Below the pieces are notes generated by a model. It made no database searches. It saw nothing but the letters and a program-made list of their open reading frames with translations, and was not told the DNA's origin. A stretch of DNA of 13,050 nt, taken from contig JBCDCC010000056.1 of the NCBI GenBank assembly GCA_039182435.1, forward strand, positions 1-13,050, read 5' to 3'. The position numbers were made by a program, and so were the translations under genes. Every line of letters begins with the position of its first letter. The stretch's first letter is position 1. Source of the DNA: JBCCKC01 sp039182435 (lineage in GTDB: Bacteria; Verrucomicrobiota; Verrucomicrobiia; Opitutales; Coraliomargaritaceae). Shown one piece after another: positions 1-6,459 of the stretch.

Positions 1-144
1 CGCCGGATTCCGCGTGAATGGGGCATCTGCTACGCCAACGATAAGAAACTCTCAATCACTGAAGAAACCTTCCTCGGCATCTGCGAATCAATCGCCAGCA
101 CAATGAAGAGCATGAATCAGGGCAAACTGATGGCGACCAGTTGA
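1..144 (+). CDS. LysR-type transcriptional regulator, C-terminal fragment (cut by window edge)
   Basis: The first reading frame is open from base 1 to a TGA at 142-144, giving 47 residues. The tail contains PREWGICYANDKKLS followed by EETFLGICESI. This resembles the end of LysR-family effector-binding domains, where a short strand (typically 'R.WGI..RKD..LS') leads into a final helix of the 'aqaFl.ll' type. In the family this domain senses a small co-inducer and an N-terminal winged helix, outside this window, binds DNA. Only the last strand and helix are visible, so the family call is tentative and the effector cannot be guessed. The next likely co-oriented terminator is about 200 nt downstream. 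Confidence 0.5.
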   Translation, partial: RRIPREWGICYANDKKLSITEETFLGICESIASTMKSMNQGKLMATS

Positions 145-351
145 GTCAATTGAGCCGGAATGGTAAGAATTCACAACTAATTTTAAATAGCGCTCGCCAT
201 TGGCCAATAACCCGCTTCTAAGATGTCCACAATGAACCGCTGCAAAAACGCATTCGTGATCGAGAGCATTTACACCAAGAAAATGCTTCCTTCGCTTGCG
301 CACCTAATTAGGCAGTTTGGCTAAATCAAAGATCATTATTTTCATTTCACC

Positions 352-380
352 AAACCGCCGACTATCACGGCGGTTTTTTT
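352..380 (+). terminator. Rho-independent terminator
   Basis: A perfect 9-bp stem pairs AAACCGCCG (352-360) with CGGCGGTTT (368-376) across a 7-nt loop. It runs straight into a T tract (374-380). The orientation fits transcription from the left, that is the LysR-like gene or an unseen transcript in the gap. It lies 26 nt before the MATE gene and would insulate it, leaving little room for a MATE promoter downstream of the hairpin. Confidence 0.9.
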
Positions 381-406
381 GTATTCAAACAAGATAACCA
401 ACACAG

Positions 407-1735
407 ATGCAGGCACTCTTAAAGGAGAATAAGCGAACGTTCTACCTCGCGACTCCCATCATCGTGGGCCACCTCAGCCAAATGCTGGTTGGCTTGGCGG
501 ACACCATGATGATCGGTCGCGTGGGCACGGATGAACTTGCTGCGGTCGCCTTCGTCAATGTCCTCTTCAATTTTCCTTTCGTGGTCGGCATCGGGATTTT
601 CGCGGCAACATCGGTCCTAGTCAGCCATGCACACGGCGAAAATTCGTTAGTAAAAGCAGCCGACTCGCTCCGTCACGCCACCCTAATCTCAGTCGTCGTA
701 GGCCTCGGGCTCGCATTGCTGCTACTGAGCACGACCCCCTTCCTACATCTCTTTGGACAATCAGAAGCCGTTATCGCGCTCGCCCCGGATTACCTTTTCT
801 GGATCGCACTCTCCTTAATCCCTATCCTGCCCGCGCAAACAATCAAAAGCTTCGCCGAAGCAAAGGATCACCCGTGGCCGGTGCTCTGGATCATGCTCAG
901 CGGCGTGCTGATCAATATCGTGCTCAACTACATCCTGATCTTCGGCCACTTCGGCGCACCCGCGCTCGGCCTAGAAGGCGCAGGCATCGCCAGCTTCTGC
1001 TCCCGCCTCGTTGTGCTCGTGGCGGTAGTCCTCTACTTGCTCAAATCAAAACGCTTGGCTCCCTCGCGGCCAACTCGCTGGCTCGCACCACTCAGACTCC
1101 CGCAAAGCTGGGCGCTCGCACGTATCGCTGCACCCATCTCCGGTCAACTCACACTCGAGTTCGGCGCTTTTGCCTATGGTGCGCTGCTCATCGGCAGCTT
1201 TGGCAGTGCTCCACTCGCGGCCCACCAGATCGCGATCACTTGTGCTGCACTCTCCTTCATGCTTCCACTCGGACTCGCCATGGCTGTAACCATTCGAGTG
1301 GGGCACACGATTGGTGCCAATGAATATCATCGCTGTCGCACCTTAATTTCCGCCGCTCAATTAACGACCTTCGTCATGATGTCGCTGACAGCGCTGCTCT
1401 TTGTCACTGCAGGTGATGCGATTGCGAATCTCTTCACGACCGATACCGAAGTCATTACGCTCGCTGCCAGCCTCTTTATCGTGGTCGCTTTTTTCCAAAT
1501 GGTCGATGGCTTTCAAGTCATCGCGATGGGCGCACTTCGCGGTCTTCACGATGTCAACTGGCCGACCCTCCTCCTCTTCGCCAGCTTCTGGCTGTTCGGT
1601 CTGCCAATCGGCACAATTATGGCGATCCCGTTGAAGATGGGTGCGCTCGGTGTCTGGATCGGCATCGCGATCGGTATCGCAGCGGCCGCCTTCGCCTTGA
1701 GTTGGCGTCTCAAGCAGAAGCTGCCCAAGGTTTAA
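407..1735 (+). CDS. MATE family efflux transporter, NorM type
   Basis: This 442-residue inner-membrane protein would export cationic drugs or metabolites in exchange for Na+ or H+. About twelve hydrophobic segments fall in two halves, roughly residues 12-37, 45-75, 90-113, 121-148, 156-180, 188-212 and 237-266, 268-298, 313-336, 348-375, 384-407, 412-434. The start of segment 1, TPIIVGHLSQMLVGLADTMM, is the classic NorM N-terminal motif. Acidic residues D32, E251 and D367 sit at the places of D36, E255 and D371, the cation-coupling residues of Vibrio cholerae NorM (from memory), all with the same offset of four. Length is normal for the family. There is no clear Shine-Dalgarno before the ATG. 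The stop codon overlaps that of the convergent moaA in a TTAA tetranucleotide. The substrate cannot be told from sequence. Confidence 0.93.
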   Translation: MQALLKENKRTFYLATPIIVGHLSQMLVGLADTMMIGRVGTDELAAVAFVNVLFNFPFVVGIGIFAATSVLVSHAHGENSLVKAADSLRHATLISVVVGLGLALLLLSTTPFLHLFGQSEAVIALAPDYLFWIALSLIPILPAQTIKSFAEAKDHPWPVLWIMLSGVLINIVLNYILIFGHFGAPALGLEGAGIASFCSRLVVLVAVVLYLLKSKRLAPSRPTRWLAPLRLPQSWALARIAAPISGQLTLEFGAFAYGALLIGSFGSAPLAAHQIAITCAALSFMLPLGLAMAVTIRVGHTIGANEYHRCRTLISAAQLTTFVMMSLTALLFVTAGDAIANLFTTDTEVITLAASLFIVVAFFQMVDGFQVIAMGALRGLHDVNWPTLLLFASFWLFGLPIGTIMAIPLKMGALGVWIGIAIGIAAAAFALSWRLKQKLPKV

Positions 1736-2736
1736 CCGCCGATATAGGACATCTCCACTTTATCGCCCGGGTTGCCGCCATTGGTGCGGAGCTCTGAGTA
1801 ACGGTCATTACGGAGAAGCCAATGCTTCGCGAGCATCTCAACGAGCGACGTCTTGCTATATTCGGGACTACGCAGGTAGGCCTTCAAATCAAGTCCCTTG
1901 CTGGCAAACAAGCAGGTGTAGAGCTGTCCATCGGCGGAGATCCGAGCCCGCGTGCAAGCGCCGCAGAAAGGCTGAGTGACTGAAGTAATCAGACCGAACT
2001 CGGCCGAGCCATCGGCGTAGCGATAACGCTTGGCCACTTCAGAGCCGGAGCTCAAATCAATCGACTCGACCGCGAACTCGGACTCGATCACCGACAGAAT
2101 CTCACGACCGCTGACCACGCGCTCCGTTTGCCAGCCATTGTGGTTCCCAACATCCATAAACTCGATAAAGCGCACATTCACACCAAGCGATTTGAAGTAG
2201 CGCACCATCGGGAGAATCTCCGAGTCGTTGACCCCACGCTCGACCACCATGTTGACCTTCACACCCATGCCCACAGCCAGCGCCGCTTCGATTCCTGCCA
2301 GCACTGCCTTCGGAGCGATGCCACGGCCATTCATTTGCCCGCAAATTTCCGGATCGAGTGCGTCCAGGCTCACGGTGACACGTCTTAAGCCAGCCGCTTG
2401 CAAATCTGCCACCTTCTCCGCAAGTCGCAGCCCGTTTGTCGTCAGCGCGATGTCCTCGATCTGCTCAAAACGTCGTAAGCCCTCGATGTATTTGACTAGG
2501 CCTGGGCGGAGTAGCGGCTCGCCACCAGTCAGCCGAATCTTACGCACGCCCAAGCGCACAAAGGCCTCCACCACATCATCCAGCTCCGCAAAACGCAGCC
2601 ATTCCGCTTTCTTAAGGAAGACGTAATCCGGTCCGAAGATCTCCTTCGGCATGCAGTAGGTGCAGCGCAGATTGCAGCGATCCGTCAACGATATCCGCAG
2701 ATCGGTAAGCCCACGCCCTTGTTGATCCTTTACCAT
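1732..2736 (-). CDS. moaA: GTP 3',8-cyclase MoaA (radical SAM, Moco step 1)
   Basis: MoaA converts GTP to 3',8-cyclo-GTP, the first step of molybdenum cofactor synthesis, in the cytoplasm. From the ATG at 2736 the protein has 334 residues. The radical-SAM cluster motif CNLRCTYC gives C21, C25 and C28, and the SAM-binding GGEP lies at 71-74. The second 4Fe-4S cluster uses C258, C261 and C275 within FCGACTRARISADG; R263 and R265 fit the GTP-contact arginines. The protein ends in the functional C-terminal Gly-Gly. The frame stays open to a TTG at 2772 (346 residues). I prefer the ATG because it leaves the usual roughly 20 residues before the first cysteine and has a weak GAAAG upstream. It is divergent from moeA and overlaps the MATE stop by 4 nt. 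Confidence 0.96.
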   Translation of the reverse strand: MVKDQQGRGLTDLRISLTDRCNLRCTYCMPKEIFGPDYVFLKKAEWLRFAELDDVVEAFVRLGVRKIRLTGGEPLLRPGLVKYIEGLRRFEQIEDIALTTNGLRLAEKVADLQAAGLRRVTVSLDALDPEICGQMNGRGIAPKAVLAGIEAALAVGMGVKVNMVVERGVNDSEILPMVRYFKSLGVNVRFIEFMDVGNHNGWQTERVVSGREILSVIESEFAVESIDLSSGSEVAKRYRYADGSAEFGLITSVTQPFCGACTRARISADGQLYTCLFASKGLDLKAYLRSPEYSKTSLVEMLAKHWLLRNDRYSELRTNGGNPGDKVEMSYIGG

Positions 2737-2783
2737 TGGGTCTTTCAAATTCGTTCCGGCCAGTCTAAGCAAATGAATTCAAC
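2737..2783. promoter_or_regulatory. Divergent moaA/moeA intergenic region
   Basis: Only 47 nt separate the chosen moaA ATG from the moeA ATG, or 11 nt if moaA starts at the upstream TTG. Both genes must be transcribed from here or from promoters inside each other's 5' ends, so their promoters probably overlap. I see no convincing -35/-10 pair, no strong Shine-Dalgarno for moeA and no molybdate-responsive operator that I recognise. The space is far too small for a Moco riboswitch. The call rests on the divergent layout alone. Confidence 0.4.
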
Positions 2784-3983
2784 ATGAAACCACTGATCAA
2801 CGCCATCGAAGCACAGAAGCGGATACACGCCAAACTCCCACGCGCCGCTGTGATCGGCTGCCCGCTTGATAAATGTGCCGGCCGCATTCTGAGACAGACC
2901 GTGCACGCTGATCGCCCCATGCCCCCCTTTGATCGATCTATGATGGATGGCTACGCCCTTCGCGCCGCCGAAGCTCAGACCGGAGCCACTTTCACCGTAA
3001 CCGGAACGGCACCAGCAGGCTCTAGCCAGATCCAACTTGCCAAAGAAACGAGCGTCTGCGCCGAAGTCATGACTGGCGCGATTTTGCCTGAAGGAGCCGA
3101 CTGCGTGATCCCCTACGAAGACACCGAACGCATCAACACGCAAACGATCCGCATCACCGACCCAGAGCCGATCCAGCCCGGCGACTTCGTCCACCTCGAA
3201 GGGAGCGACGTCGCCGAAGGCGCCACCCTCCTCAACCCCGGCACCCTCCTCGGCAGCCGCGAGATCGCCGCCGCCGCCAGCTGTGGCTACACCACACTTC
3301 AGGTCTCGAAAATTCCATCGATTGCCATCGCCTGCTCAGGCGACGAACTCGTTGAAGTCGACCAGGCGCCCGCCCTTCATCAGATCCGCCGCTCTAACGA
3401 TTACAGTGTGGAAACCGCCCTCGCCCGCGCCGGCCTCCACGCCGACCAACGTAGCCACCTGCCCGACGAACGCCCACTCGCGGAAGCTCGACTAACCGAC
3501 CTCATCCAGAATAACGACGTCGTCATCCTCAGTGGCGGCATTTCCAAAGGGAACAGAGACTTCATCCCAGAGCTGCTCGATCAGCTCGGGCTCGAATGCC
3601 AATTTCACGGCGTCGCCCAACGCCCGGGCAAACCGATGGGCTTCTGGTCCAATGACAAGACCGCCGTCTTCGCCCTCCCCGGCAACCCACTCTCCACCCT
3701 CACCGCCACCCACCACTACATCATCCCGTCGATCCGCGAGGCGATGGGCCTGCAAGACCCACCCGCCCCCGCTAAGGTAACGCTCACCGCGAGCGAGAAG
3801 GTTCCCGCCAAGCTCACAGTCTTTCTCCCCGTGACACACGAAGATAATCACCAAGCCGCCCCCTGCCCCGCGCAAAACTCCGGCGACCTTGTTCGCATCC
3901 TCCAAAGCGACGGCTATGTTGAAATCCCTGCAGGCGCTGCCGCCGAAGCAGGCCTGCAATACAGCTTTTACCCGTGGCACTAA
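2784..3983 (+). CDS. moeA: Molybdopterin molybdenumtransferase MoeA
   Basis: MoeA inserts molybdate into adenylylated molybdopterin, releasing AMP and giving Mo-molybdopterin. The 399 residues match family size. The motif PPFDRSMMDGYAL spans 47-59, with D55 as the conserved acidic residue. MTGAILPEGAD (96-106) carries T97, and CSGDEL (184-189) carries E188. The MoCF-binding fold follows with SGGISKGNRDF (250-260, D259), PGKPMGF (281-287) and ALPGNPLS (297-304). D142 and D228 also fall where E. coli MoeA has residues reported as important by mutagenesis (from memory). The C-terminal beta domain ends the protein. It is the first gene of the rightward Moco run; moaC follows after 48 nt. A MogA/MoaB-type adenylyltransferase, which supplies its substrate, is not in the window. 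Confidence 0.95.
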   Translation: MKPLINAIEAQKRIHAKLPRAAVIGCPLDKCAGRILRQTVHADRPMPPFDRSMMDGYALRAAEAQTGATFTVTGTAPAGSSQIQLAKETSVCAEVMTGAILPEGADCVIPYEDTERINTQTIRITDPEPIQPGDFVHLEGSDVAEGATLLNPGTLLGSREIAAAASCGYTTLQVSKIPSIAIACSGDELVEVDQAPALHQIRRSNDYSVETALARAGLHADQRSHLPDERPLAEARLTDLIQNNDVVILSGGISKGNRDFIPELLDQLGLECQFHGVAQRPGKPMGFWSNDKTAVFALPGNPLSTLTATHHYIIPSIREAMGLQDPPAPAKVTLTASEKVPAKLTVFLPVTHEDNHQAAPCPAQNSGDLVRILQSDGYVEIPAGAAAEAGLQYSFYPWH

Positions 3984-4031
3984 AAATAATCTGTCCAAAT
4001 CAGGCCGATCTGCGGATAAGATAGAATAGAC

Positions 4032-4526
4032 ATGGACTTCACCCACATTAATCAGAACCAAAAGCCGACCATGGTCGACGTGTCCGAAAAAGCCGTCACT
4101 CAGCGCATTGCGATCGCCGAGAGCCACGTTCGCCTCGGCCCCGAGATCCTCCAAGTCTTTATCGATAGCGGCTGGAGCTCCAAAAAAGGCCCCATCATCG
4201 ACACCGCGATCATCGCCGGCACCATCGCAGCCAAGAAGACCTCCGAGCTGATCCCGTTCTGCCACAGTCTAAATCTCAAGTCAGTTAAGATCCAGATCGA
4301 GCCCGTCGACGAGGCCCGACTACGCATCGAAGCGCGCGTCAAAGTTCTCGACCAGACCGGCGTCGAAATGGAAGCATTGACCGCCGCATCCGTCGCCGCA
4401 CTCACCATCTACGACATGTGCAAAGCCGTCTCCAAGGACATTGTGATCGAATCCACACACCTGCTCTCCAAGACCGGAGGCAAGAGCGACTTCCCACAAC
4501 CCAGCAGCAACGAAGGCCATGCATAA
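4032..4526 (+). CDS. moaC: Cyclic pyranopterin monophosphate synthase MoaC
   Basis: MoaC rearranges the MoaA product 3',8-cyclo-GTP to cyclic pyranopterin monophosphate; the family is a hexamer. The 164-residue protein begins FTHINQNQKPTMVDVSEKAV, the standard MoaC opening. Conserved active-site positions are present: K51/K52 in KKGP, H78 in PFCHSL, E112 and E114 in GVEMEALTA, and D128 with K131 in YDMCKAV. One departure is PFCHSL where the usual form is PLCHPL; the catalytic histidine is kept. A LLSKTGGKS segment (144-152) matches the usual end, followed by a short tail of about a dozen residues. Its last 8 nt overlap mobA, so the two genes are probably translationally coupled. Confidence 0.96.
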   Translation: MDFTHINQNQKPTMVDVSEKAVTQRIAIAESHVRLGPEILQVFIDSGWSSKKGPIIDTAIIAGTIAAKKTSELIPFCHSLNLKSVKIQIEPVDEARLRIEARVKVLDQTGVEMEALTAASVAALTIYDMCKAVSKDIVIESTHLLSKTGGKSDFPQPSSNEGHA

Positions 4527-5115
4527 ACCACTCTACGGACTCGTCCTCGTCGGCGGCGAAAGCCGCCGCATGGGTCAAGATAAGGCCCTACTCTCCTACG
4601 ACGGAAAGCAAACACAGATCGAACGGAGCGTCTCCCTCCTGAACGAAGTCTGCGCCAATACATTTGTCTCTATGCGCCAAGAGCAAGACTACGCCATCCC
4701 AGACAATGCCGCAGTTCTTTACGACTCTGACGATGCCGTCAAAGGCCCCCTCTGTGGCATCCTCTCCGCCATGGCCGCACACCCAGAGGCGGACTGGCTC
4801 ATCATCGCTTGCGACCTGCCCAACCTAAAGACGAGCGACCTACAAAACCTCATTACCGCGTATCATGCCGAAGCGCCACGACTCACCGCCTACCGCAGCA
4901 GCTACGACCAACTCCCCGAACCACTCTGCGCCATCTATCCCGCGGGCAAAGATACCGAACTCCTTGCTCTCGCACAAGAGCTCGGCAAATTCTGCCCACG
5001 CAAACTCCTCATCATCAAAGCGACCCGCCTCATCGAACAGGCAAACCCGCACAGCCTCGACAACATCAACACACCCGACGAACTGAGCGCACAGCTCGAC
5101 AAGCAAACTCACTGA
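4519..5115 (+). CDS. mobA: Molybdenum cofactor guanylyltransferase MobA
   Basis: MobA transfers GMP from GTP to Mo-molybdopterin, giving the guanine dinucleotide cofactor used by DMSO-reductase-family enzymes. The 198 residues match family size (E. coli, about 194). The nucleotide-binding loop LVGGESRRMGQDKALL covers 10-25, with V11 where most members have alanine (LAGG). GPLCG lies at 76-80. ACDLP (97-101) supplies the metal-binding aspartate D99. NINTPDEL near the C-terminus is the typical family ending. The ATG lies inside the end of moaC, overlapping it by 8 nt. MobA implies that the host uses MGD-type molybdoenzymes, none of which is in the window. A 183-nt gap follows. Confidence 0.93.
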   Translation: MHKPLYGLVLVGGESRRMGQDKALLSYDGKQTQIERSVSLLNEVCANTFVSMRQEQDYAIPDNAAVLYDSDDAVKGPLCGILSAMAAHPEADWLIIACDLPNLKTSDLQNLITAYHAEAPRLTAYRSSYDQLPEPLCAIYPAGKDTELLALAQELGKFCPRKLLIIKATRLIEQANPHSLDNINTPDELSAQLDKQTH

Positions 5116-5147
5116 ACGAACCCTTCACACACCTATCAACCACAGGA

Positions 5148-5230
5148 CTTCGTGGCTTCGCGTCTTCATCTGAACCAATCATTTAAATATCAGTCATGAG
5201 TAACTCGCCAAAAGCCACGAAGACACGAAA
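5148..5230. repeat. Inverted repeat with CCACGAAGACACGAA-type arms
   Basis: In the mobA-moaD gap, CTTCGTGGCTT (5148-5158) is the perfect reverse complement of AAGCCACGAAG (5212-5222), with 53 nt between the arms. The right arm continues as CCACGAAGACACGAAA (5215-5230). The left arm continues with an imperfect second unit, CGCGTCTTC (5159-5167). The unit itself is made of short CTTCGTG-like sub-repeats. From memory, CCACGAAGACACGAAG-type intergenic sequences recur in many environmental bacterial genomes, but I cannot count copies here. No T tract follows, so it is not a classical terminator. It may be an mRNA hairpin or a dispersed repeat. Confidence 0.6.
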
Positions 5231-5254
5231 CGATTAAAAGGAGTTATTTAAGAC

Positions 5255-5308
5255 ATGATAAACCTAGGCACATCGCATCTCAAAATTCAACCACCCGTAT
5301 GCAGATAA
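5255..5308 (+). CDS. Possible 17-codon leader ORF before moaD
   Basis: ATG at 5255 opens a 17-codon frame (MINLGTSHLKIQPPVCR) that stops at TAA 5306-5308, 8 nt inside moaD, so its stop overlaps the moaD start at 5299. It is preceded by AAAAGGAG (5236-5243), one of the strongest Shine-Dalgarno sequences in the window, 11 nt before the ATG. That site cannot serve moaD directly, whose ATG is 55 nt away, and moaD has no Shine-Dalgarno of its own. Termination and re-initiation could therefore couple the two. No similarity is recognised and an ORF this short can arise by chance. Confidence 0.3.
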   Translation: MINLGTSHLKIQPPVCR

Positions 5309-5538
5309 AAATACTCTATTTCGCTCAGCTTGCAGACCTTTCCGGGAAGCCCGAAGAGCAAGTCGAACTGACAGATCCGTCACTCGAAGCGCTCTACCAA
5401 TCGATCCAAGCGAAATATCATTTCCCTCATACATTCACCCAGCTACAAATTGCGGTGAACCATCAGCTATCCTCCCATCAAAAGCCCCTCAAAGATGGTG
5501 ACGAGATCGCCTTCCTCCCACCAATGACCAGCGGATGA
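5299..5538 (+). CDS. moaD: Molybdopterin synthase sulfur carrier subunit MoaD
   Basis: MoaD is the ubiquitin-like small subunit of molybdopterin synthase; its C-terminal glycine is adenylated and thiocarboxylated and then donates sulfur in the MoaE active site. The 79 residues fit the family: strand IKILYFAQLADLSG at the start, a central helix, and KPLKDGDEIAFLPPM near the end. The usual ending is PPVxGG. Here the last residues are PPMTSG, so the terminal glycine is kept but the penultimate one is serine. No in-frame start exists upstream within the gap, so the ATG at 5299 is the only reasonable choice. Its stop overlaps the moaE start (ATGA), which fits one-to-one production of the two subunits. 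Confidence 0.92.
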   Translation: MQIKILYFAQLADLSGKPEEQVELTDPSLEALYQSIQAKYHFPHTFTQLQIAVNHQLSSHQKPLKDGDEIAFLPPMTSG

Positions 5539-6002
5539 AATTTTCTCTCACAGATCAAATCATCGACCCCACCGCGCTACGCGCTAAGCTGCTCGCACCC
5601 GCCGCGGGTGCCTATTGCAGCTACGAAGGCTGGGTCCGCAACCACAACGAAGGCAAAGACGTCGCAGAGCTCCACTACTCCAGCTACGCAGCCCTCGCCC
5701 CCTCCATCGCAGCCGCCATCATCGACGAAGCAGAAGCGAAATTCTCCATCGAAGCCGCGCTCGTGCACCGCATCGGAGCCCTCCAGGTTGGTGACATCGC
5801 TGTCTGGGTCGGCGTCACCGCACACCACCGAGGCGACACTTTTCTCGCTTGCCGCTACATCATCGACAACGTGAAGCACCGCCTTCCCATCTGGAAAAAA
5901 GAACTCTACACCGATGGCAGCGCCGCATGGGTTGAGAACAAGCACTGTGGCTGCACCGACCAGGCTAACCTCGAACACCACCTTCTTCACCATGGACATT
6001 AA
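5535..6002 (+). CDS. moaE: Molybdopterin synthase catalytic subunit MoaE
   Basis: MoaE is the large subunit of molybdopterin synthase and converts cyclic pyranopterin monophosphate to molybdopterin with sulfur from MoaD. The 155 residues contain EGWVRNHN (31-38, with R35), the AHHRGDTFLACRYIID block (96-111) and VKHRLPIWKKE (113-123). K114 and K121 have the same spacing as the E. coli catalytic lysines K119 and K126. The C-terminus is unusual: after the normal AWVE it continues NKHCGCTDQ and then a histidine-rich end, HHLLHHGH. The gene overlaps moaD by 4 nt and the next gene by 11 nt, so the three are probably translated as a coupled set. Confidence 0.95.
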   Translation: MKFSLTDQIIDPTALRAKLLAPAAGAYCSYEGWVRNHNEGKDVAELHYSSYAALAPSIAAAIIDEAEAKFSIEAALVHRIGALQVGDIAVWVGVTAHHRGDTFLACRYIIDNVKHRLPIWKKELYTDGSAAWVENKHCGCTDQANLEHHLLHHGH

Positions 6003-6459
6003 GATCAAAGCCATCTACATCTCCCCCGGTCATGATTTCTACGGCCGCCACAACAAAGGCAGGCTCGATCACGGTATCGAACAACTGGATACAGTAGAGT
6101 GCGTAGCAGGCAGCGGACTCAAGGGCGACCGTTTCTTTGATTACAAAGAAGACTTTAAAGGCCAAATCACGTTCTTCGACTGGGCCGTCCATCAGCGAAT
6201 GAAAATAGAATTCAACCGCCCCGACCTCGAGCCTTACGTCTTCCGTCGCAACGTGCTCATCGAAGGCGTCGACCTCAACACATTGATCGGCCAGCGATTC
6301 CAGATTCAAGGCATCACCTTTGAAGGCAGCGAAGAAAGCACGCCATGCTACTGGATGAATGAAGCCATCGCCGATGGTGCCGAAGACGCACTCAAAGGCT
6401 ACGGCGGCATCCGCGCACGTATCCTCACCGATGGCGCACTCAGCGTCGACGCCGACTAG
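5992..6459 (+). CDS. MOSC domain-containing protein
   Basis: MOSC domains are related to the C-terminal domain of Moco sulfurase and are thought to bind or deliver molybdenum cofactor or sulfur. From the ATG at 5992 the protein has 155 residues, a stand-alone MOSC domain. GSGLKGDRFFDY (40-51) and FRRNVLIEGVDL (84-95) are typical core motifs. STPCYWM (116-122) carries C119, the conserved cysteine position. The frame is open upstream to an ATG at 5914, but that extension lies inside moaE and looks like read-through of another frame, so I reject it. Its place at the end of the moa run suggests a cofactor-handling role; the exact partner is unknown. Its stop overlaps the convergent permease gene in a CTAG. 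Confidence 0.85.
   Translation: MDIKIKAIYISPGHDFYGRHNKGRLDHGIEQLDTVECVAGSGLKGDRFFDYKEDFKGQITFFDWAVHQRMKIEFNRPDLEPYVFRRNVLIEGVDLNTLIGQRFQIQGITFEGSEESTPCYWMNEAIADGAEDALKGYGGIRARILTDGALSVDAD

Noticed and set aside
88..303. 71-codon minus-strand ORF covering the gap after the LysR-like fragment
   Set aside because: It begins at GTG without a Shine-Dalgarno, overlaps the end of the plus-strand gene, and shows no domain or clear protein-like pattern.
2737..2772. TTG start for moaA
   Set aside because: TTG is a weak start with no Shine-Dalgarno and would leave almost no room before moeA; the ATG 12 codons downstream fits the family N-terminus. Not fully excluded.
3492..4265. 257-codon minus-strand ORF across the moeA/moaC junction
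   Set aside because: Glycine/aspartate-rich shadow of two well-supported genes on the other strand.
5116..5298. Moco riboswitch before moaD
   Set aside because: Beyond one simple inverted repeat I could not trace the multi-stem architecture expected of that RNA, and the arms resemble a dispersed repeat.
5914..5991. 26-residue N-terminal extension of the MOSC protein
   Set aside because: It lies wholly inside moaE in another frame and its residues look like shadow translation; the ATG at 5992 gives a typical MOSC start.
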